Shown: positions 59,229 through 64,000 of the stretch, in pieces | Layout of the letters: each line of letters opens with the position of its first letter | Position numbering within the stretch: the first letter of the stretch is position 1 | Assembly: GCA_945643635.1 (NCBI GenBank) | Contig: CALZFC010000019.1 | Location: forward strand, 1,384,501 to 1,448,500 | Direction: 5' to 3' | DNA: 64,000 nt | DNA from: Allodiplogaster sudhausi | Lineage: Eukaryota; Nematoda; Chromadorea; Rhabditida; Diplogasteridae | Notes under the pieces: generated by a model | The model's database searches: none | Seen by the model: the letters and a program-made list of their open reading frames with translations, nothing else | What the model was told of the DNA's origin: nothing | Translations under genes and position numbers: made by a program

Positions 59229-61715
59229 TTATGAAGACAGTGAAACTCTACCGAGTTGAGTAGTGGAAGAGTTCTTGAGAGTGGACCTTCTCTTCTCTCC
59301 CCGAATGCTTCTGAGCAAGGCCTTTTTGTAGGCTGGCGTGAACAGAATCAACGACAAGACGTGGCCGGTGTCCATCACGAAGAAGATGTGGACGGACAGC
59401 AAGCCGAGCACTGAAGACTAATTCATTTCAACAACATTTAAGTTTATCGCATAATGCTAATTTACAGATGACAGTAGAAACAAGATCGGACAAACCGTCG
59501 TTCTGTAGCTCAAGCACATACATTATGCCGAAGATGAGAAATGGAAGCCAGAAAAGTGTCGCAGGGAGCAAAGCCTGATTGGGATCATTGGATTTCGTTG
59601 GATTATTTGCTTTAAAGGGCAGAAATTATAGCATTGCGGAGTGAATGAATAGCGAGTTGGATGGAGGATTTGTGATAATATAAAAAGAGATAAGAAATTG
59701 TAACCTGTAAAGCAAGTGCGGATGTCATTGTCCGGTGGTAGATCTTAGCCTTTGCACTCAGCTGATTCGGCAGAGCCTTTTGGATGGTGTAGAGGATGTG
59801 CCAGCAGAGAAAAGCAATGAGGGGCACCACGAGGACGACTCCGCCAACCATACAAGCTGAACGCGCTTTTATAAGGGTTAGAGTCAGATTTTTTAAAGTA
59901 CTTATCTTCAAGCTTTCAATGTAGACGGGAAGGATGACTAACGGCACGTCGCTATATTTCTTTCTATTCTAAATAGTTCTTAACTTTCGCTATTTCTCTA
60001 TGCTTCTCTTTTACAAACTTTCACAATACAGATAACGATGAAGAATTTCAAAGACGCTGCCCGAGGAGGGAGATAAAAGAGCCGAGCAAAAAGGAGGAAA
60101 AGGCTCAGAGCCGGCAGCCGATCCCGGCGAGCCCACTGACTTTCTATTAGCCCGATAAAACCTGTGGACGGCTACATCTTACTTATTCGTAGCTAAATTG
60201 CTATGCATTCCTGCTATGTAGATTAACTTGTCTTAATCATTTGAAGTTGTTGGGAACCTTACTCTATTCTCATTCACCTGAAGGTGCACGTGGAAGATTA
60301 ACATTAGGAGAGTGATGTTATAATTTAAAGAAAAAAGATAGCAAGCAAGTGGAGCAGGTGATTGCATGCGATGACTGGAAATAAAGTCAAGATAACACAG
60401 TGCACCTCCGAAGAACACGAAGACTCCCGTATAAAAGCAGATTGTGTTTCTCGAAGAAATGGAAGGATTTCGTGCTGCCTCCGCAATTTGCTGAAGATAT
60501 TTTATTAGAAGAAAGTATTTTGAACAAATATGAAGATCGAGTGCATATATTTCGAATGTTGACAAGCATAAATATATGAAACCGTCTGAAGGTATTCTTG
60601 AGCAATGTCTGGTGACATCAGGCCAACGGCAGCTATGCTGACTGGCAGGCCAATCAGCATGAAGGCAGCCACTTCTATAACTCGCATGAGGGACGCTGGC
60701 AGACGCCAGATTGAACCGATCGGTTGCACTGCCTGCTTATGACATTTAAACGAATACCCGATCAACATTTCATCGTTGGCATTTCATTACTTCCTGTTTA
60801 AAAAGTCCGATGAATCATTTGAAATGTCACTGTGAGTTGGAAAATAAATAATCAATATGCATGCATAAATGAATGTTTCACCAGTGAGTCTTTCATCATT
60901 TGGCCAATGTGAATAACCTGGTGTCGGAAGAGAAAGCAAAGGGCGTATGGAGGCATCGACGACACGAGAACTGCCACGCAAATCAGCTGGAAATTACCAT
61001 TTCTCGATTCATTCACAAACCCTTTGTATGTTTTCACAGGTCGAGACTATTTTGAACTTTTTTGAATTGTCTAGAAAATAGAATGTTTATACTATGCACT
61101 TGCCGCTTGCACGTTGACGGTAAGACGAATAAATCGAGATGAGAGCAGGCCATCGGTTGAGATGCAAGGCAGAGGGGGCAGCAAGCGGGGCATTATCAGC
61201 CAGTTCAGTGAGATATCCAGGATCAGCGTACACACCTGGAAATTACATGCTTATATTCACTTCCACTTCGAAAAAAAATTTATACAAGCATTTTTGGTTT
61301 CAAGTATTTGAGATGAATGCCTTCTTTATCTTCACAATGCTGACCTTTCTGCTACAACTATAATGATCATCAACATAATCCAAATTCGAACAATGCACAA
61401 CTCTAGCTGAATAAAGGAAGTTCATTAAAAAAAAGTGAATAGCATTGAAAACATGTTTCCCATGGAATATGGCGTTCGTTTGGCCATTTCGATCTATTGT
61501 TACTTCAGTGAATTTGTAATGAAAGAATCAGAAGAACAATCACTCACCACCAGGAGAGTCAGATAGTTTTTGTAGACTTTGGATGCGCGGTCGCTGTGGA
61601 ATCGGATGAAGAAAAGAGCGAAGGAGTGGAGGAGAAGAGAGAAGAAGCCGAGGATTCCGTGTGACCAGAAAGCGACCCTTTCCAGGGACTCACTCATTTC
61701 AGCCGAGCGGTACAC
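59229..61715 (-). CDS. Serpentine chemoreceptor, Srh/Sri-type (Str superfamily)
   Basis: A seven-transmembrane nematode chemoreceptor of about 350 residues; relatives act in sensory neurons. Exons join in phase: TM1 in HGILGFFSLLLHSFALFFI ending YKNYLTLLVV; TM2 in CTLILDISLNWLIMPRLLPP; TM3 in LICVAVLVSSMPPYALCFLF followed by RHQ; TM4 in VIEVAAFMLIGLPVSIAAVG; a short exon RNTICFYTGVFVFFG; TM5 in GGVVLVVPLIAFLCWHILYT with KIYHRTMTSALALQ; TM6 in TLFWLPFLIFGIMYVLEL; TM7 in GLLSVHIFFVMDTGHVLSLI followed by TPAYKKALL. The LPN-Q-S loop and the P-A/S-YKKAL end fit Srh/Sri receptors. One intron uses a GC donor (61103). The start may be 61715 (MYRSAEMSES) or the inner Met at 61697. No break was seen. 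Confidence 0.82.
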
Positions 61716-63179
61716 CTCTGCAGGAATACTCTTCAGAGGTTGAGAAGCACGAACATATCACCGATGAATAAACTCCAGCAATAAAACGCATTTTTTAAAC
61801 TGTGCATTTATTAATTAAATGAAAATAAGAAAGATACCGGCAGATTTGGAGAAGATGAATACTGGAAGAACATTACGAAATACTTCTTCGAACATCCACG
61901 CCTCCCAATTACAAGACAAATATAATTTGACTGAACGGCCAGGAGAACGAATACGACACAGTCCAAAGAATGTATATTTCTGTCGTGTTGACCCTGAATA
62001 TGTTGTGCCCACCATTGATTTCTCTACAAAAGCTTTTTGAAACTGTATTTAGTAGAACTATAATTAGAATAATAAATAATATAACTCGACGAGAAATCAT
62101 AATTAATAGGAAGGTGAAATTAAGTGTGAAATTATGTGTTCACTGCCAGTGCGAGTCTGAAATGTCGTTATGGCCACGCCTTTAAATTCGCTCTGAATTC
62201 TCGTGCTTTTTTCATCTGCAAGCTTGATGAGCTTTAATTCTGCATTCATCTCCACATTCAAAAAGGACATCCAGACAACCCAATCACTTTCTGTTACCCC
62301 ATCCACAAGCCGGAACACTTAAAACAAAGAGAACCATGAACGAGGTTATGTCGGACATTAAACTAAAGCCACTTTAGCGCCACAACACAATTTATTGGTC
62401 AGCATCCTGGTCCACCTGGAACTCTCTTCTATACATTTATTGTTAGAAATAGTTGCAACCCATTAATATCATCGGCAGGGCGATTCTAAGATGATATATG
62501 TAGCCTAACAGAATTAGATTGCACTAAACGCATTATCCTACGCTGCCTACGCATTGCGTGTAACGTCTTGTTAATTTGCATCTCAAAATTGTCACTAAAA
62601 ATTTTTGCAATTGGAAAGTAGAGCGATGAATTTTTGCGAAGGTTTAAGGGGAAACGAGTTGAAAAGGTATCTCGGGCATCAGAATATCTAGAAGCAGATG
62701 CTTGGAGGGGGCTGTTTTAATTATTCGAACTCCTGGTGCTTCGAATGAAACATCAAGACTCGTCTAGTCTTCACACTCTCACTCATGATATTCTCTCCGT
62801 CGTCGGTTTGTTCTCCTTTCAATAACTCATTACGAAAGAGGTTAACCTATATCGGCATTTATTAAGATCCCGTTACATATTAGAAAATAGTTGTGGCAGG
62901 TGGCAGAAATCTTATTAGGGCGCATATGAACTGACTGAACTTTCGTGAATAGTACATAGTAACCTTGTGCTTTGACTCTGATAGTAGCCAGGTTTCCTCA
63001 CTTTATTCAATTGATTGAGCACCTCCGAACAAGCGTCTTATTAACAATTAATATTAGTTTACTCTCTAGCAATTGTGACCAATTATGGCGAAAACGGCGA
63101 CGGAAAGATAGATTCTGACTATAAACTAATATCCCTGATGTTGCCTTCTCCACTGCCTACGCAAATATTGACCTTTCCT
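61716..63179. other. Intergenic between two receptor genes
   Basis: About 1.5 kb. Frames at 61,815-62,100 and 62,103-62,318 (minus) were examined but show no family signature or clear splice partners. Otherwise nothing was recognised. Confidence 0.4.
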
Positions 63180-64000
63180 TCAGAACACACTGCTGGTCGG
63201 CGGTACCACACTCATCGTAATGGCTGGATTTCTCACACTATTGAGCTCTGAAAATGTAAAATAGTATATAAATTTGTTAACGATAATAATGGGTTGTTAA
63301 CAAACTAATCAGATTCGCAATTTTTTCTGCTGAGTTCTTCTTGTTGTGTCCCTCGAAGATTCTAATGAGAGCCCGTCGATATGAGGGAGTGAGAAAGAGC
63401 AGAGCCAGAATGTGGCTCGCACTCATCAAGAAAAAGCCATGAATCGCAATCAGTGCAACAGCTGAATAAATACATGCGCTTTAAAACCGTGATTATTTTT
63501 AAAATAAAAAAAACTAACTATCACTTTCAAGATGGAAAACGAAAAAAATACCAAACGAGAGAAATGGTATGCAAAAGAATATAGCCGGAATTACTGCCTG
63601 AATATTGGAAAGTTTATGATAAGATTTCGAAGAAAAATGCAAGCTCGAACCTGTGCAATGAGAACGCGAGTCATCTGACGGTGATAACTCTTTGAATGAG
63701 TGCTGAGCTGATCAGGAAGTGCTTTCTTGATTGTGTAGAGGACGTGCCAGCAGAGGAATGCAATGAATGGCACGACTGCAGTCACTCCCGTCAGCATGCA
63801 TCCTGCGGAAAAGGTATTGGGCCATTTCGTTTAGAATCAACTCACACCTGCGAAAAACGAAAATACTCCTGTGTAGAAGCATAGAGTAGATTTCGACGAT
63901 TCCACAGCAGTCTTTGTCTGCTAAATCATTTGGTTGTCGAACTGGCATAAGAAAAGTTGGTGAAAATGAACACGATTGAGAATAATTCGAAGTTGTTGCT
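63180..64000 (-). CDS. Second Srh/Sri-type serpentine receptor, C-terminal part (5' beyond window)
   Basis: A close tandem relative of the receptor at 59.2-61.7 kb. In-phase exons give STLCFYTGVFSFFAG; TM5 in GVTAVVPFIAFLCWHVLYTI followed by KKALPDQLSTHSKSYHRQM; TM6 in AVIPAIFFCIPFLSFGIFF; TM7 in ALIAIHGFFLMSASHILALL followed by TPSYRRALIRIFEG; and a last exon LNSVRNPAITMSVVPP with a stop at 63182-63180. IHG in TM7 and TPSYRRAL are strong Srh/Sri marks. Its C-terminal tail differs from the first receptor, which ends in one exon. The N-terminal TM1-TM4 lie outside the window. Confidence 0.8.

Noticed and set aside
61340..61410. Possible extra exon LELCIVRIWIMLMIIIVVAER in the first receptor
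   Set aside because: TM1 and TM2 exons join directly in phase, giving the normal receptor layout; adding it would give an extra membrane segment.
62103..62318. Minus frame MFRLVDGVTESDWVVW...
   Set aside because: No family signature, no splice partners in phase, and it lies in the gap between two receptor genes.
1..64000. CRISPR arrays, rRNA, operon-type promoters
   Set aside because: No direct-repeat/spacer arrays, rRNA signatures or bacterial signals were seen; the window is intron-rich eukaryotic DNA.

Overview
The window looks like a piece of a nematode nuclear genome, most likely a rhabditid or diplogastrid (Pristionchus-like) worm. This is an inference from many short exons with 45-200 bp introns, TTTCAG-type acceptors, a set of GC-AG introns, acceptor-like sites just before start codons (compatible with spliced-leader trans-splicing), two Srh/Sri-type serpentine receptors, and cathepsin B and NPC2 genes of the kind expanded in worms. 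Genes were assembled by joining exons by eye through splice sites and reading phase, so exon edges are good but not proven.

The left three quarters (1-47,777, plus strand) is dominated by a tandem family of eight noncanonical poly(A) polymerase / terminal nucleotidyltransferase (GLD-2/TENT type) genes or fragments, called here TENT1 to TENT8. TENT1 is cut by the window edge. TENT2 and TENT3 keep all three catalytic aspartates and look like working enzymes; TENT3 is closest to GLD-2. TENT4 has lost the catalytic residues. TENT5 to TENT8 share a new D-x-N version of the active site and have no third Asp. TENT5 to TENT7 gained long N-terminal regions with helical modules, acidic/Ser-rich linkers, SUMO-interaction-like motifs and psi-K-x-E sumoylation-like motifs, and TENT6/TENT7 carry a further helical insert. 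TENT6 is broken by a MITE in an exon and an in-frame deletion, TENT8 has lost its whole 5' half, and a stray 3'-exon relic lies between TENT6 and TENT7. TENT6 to TENT8 lie in repeated segments that include their 5' and 3' flanks.

An NPC2-like ML-domain gene (minus, 7.6-9.0 kb) sits inside the cluster, with a pyrimidine repeat block (9.4-10.3 kb) and two small uncertain genes (10.8-11.5 kb) beyond it. The right quarter is different: two tandem cathepsin B-like proteases on plus (49.6-54.6 kb), a convergent complete N-acetylglucosamine-6-phosphate deacetylase on minus (54.9-58.0 kb) with a TTAA-flanked MITE in its last intron, and two serpentine chemoreceptor genes on minus (59.2-64.0 kb, the second cut by the window end). 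CT/GA microsatellites are everywhere, including the same intron position in six of the eight TENT copies.

The best candidate for an undescribed system is the TENT4 to TENT8 group: poly(A)-polymerase-fold proteins that appear to have lost catalysis while gaining disordered, SUMO-motif-rich and helical regions, alongside intact relatives.
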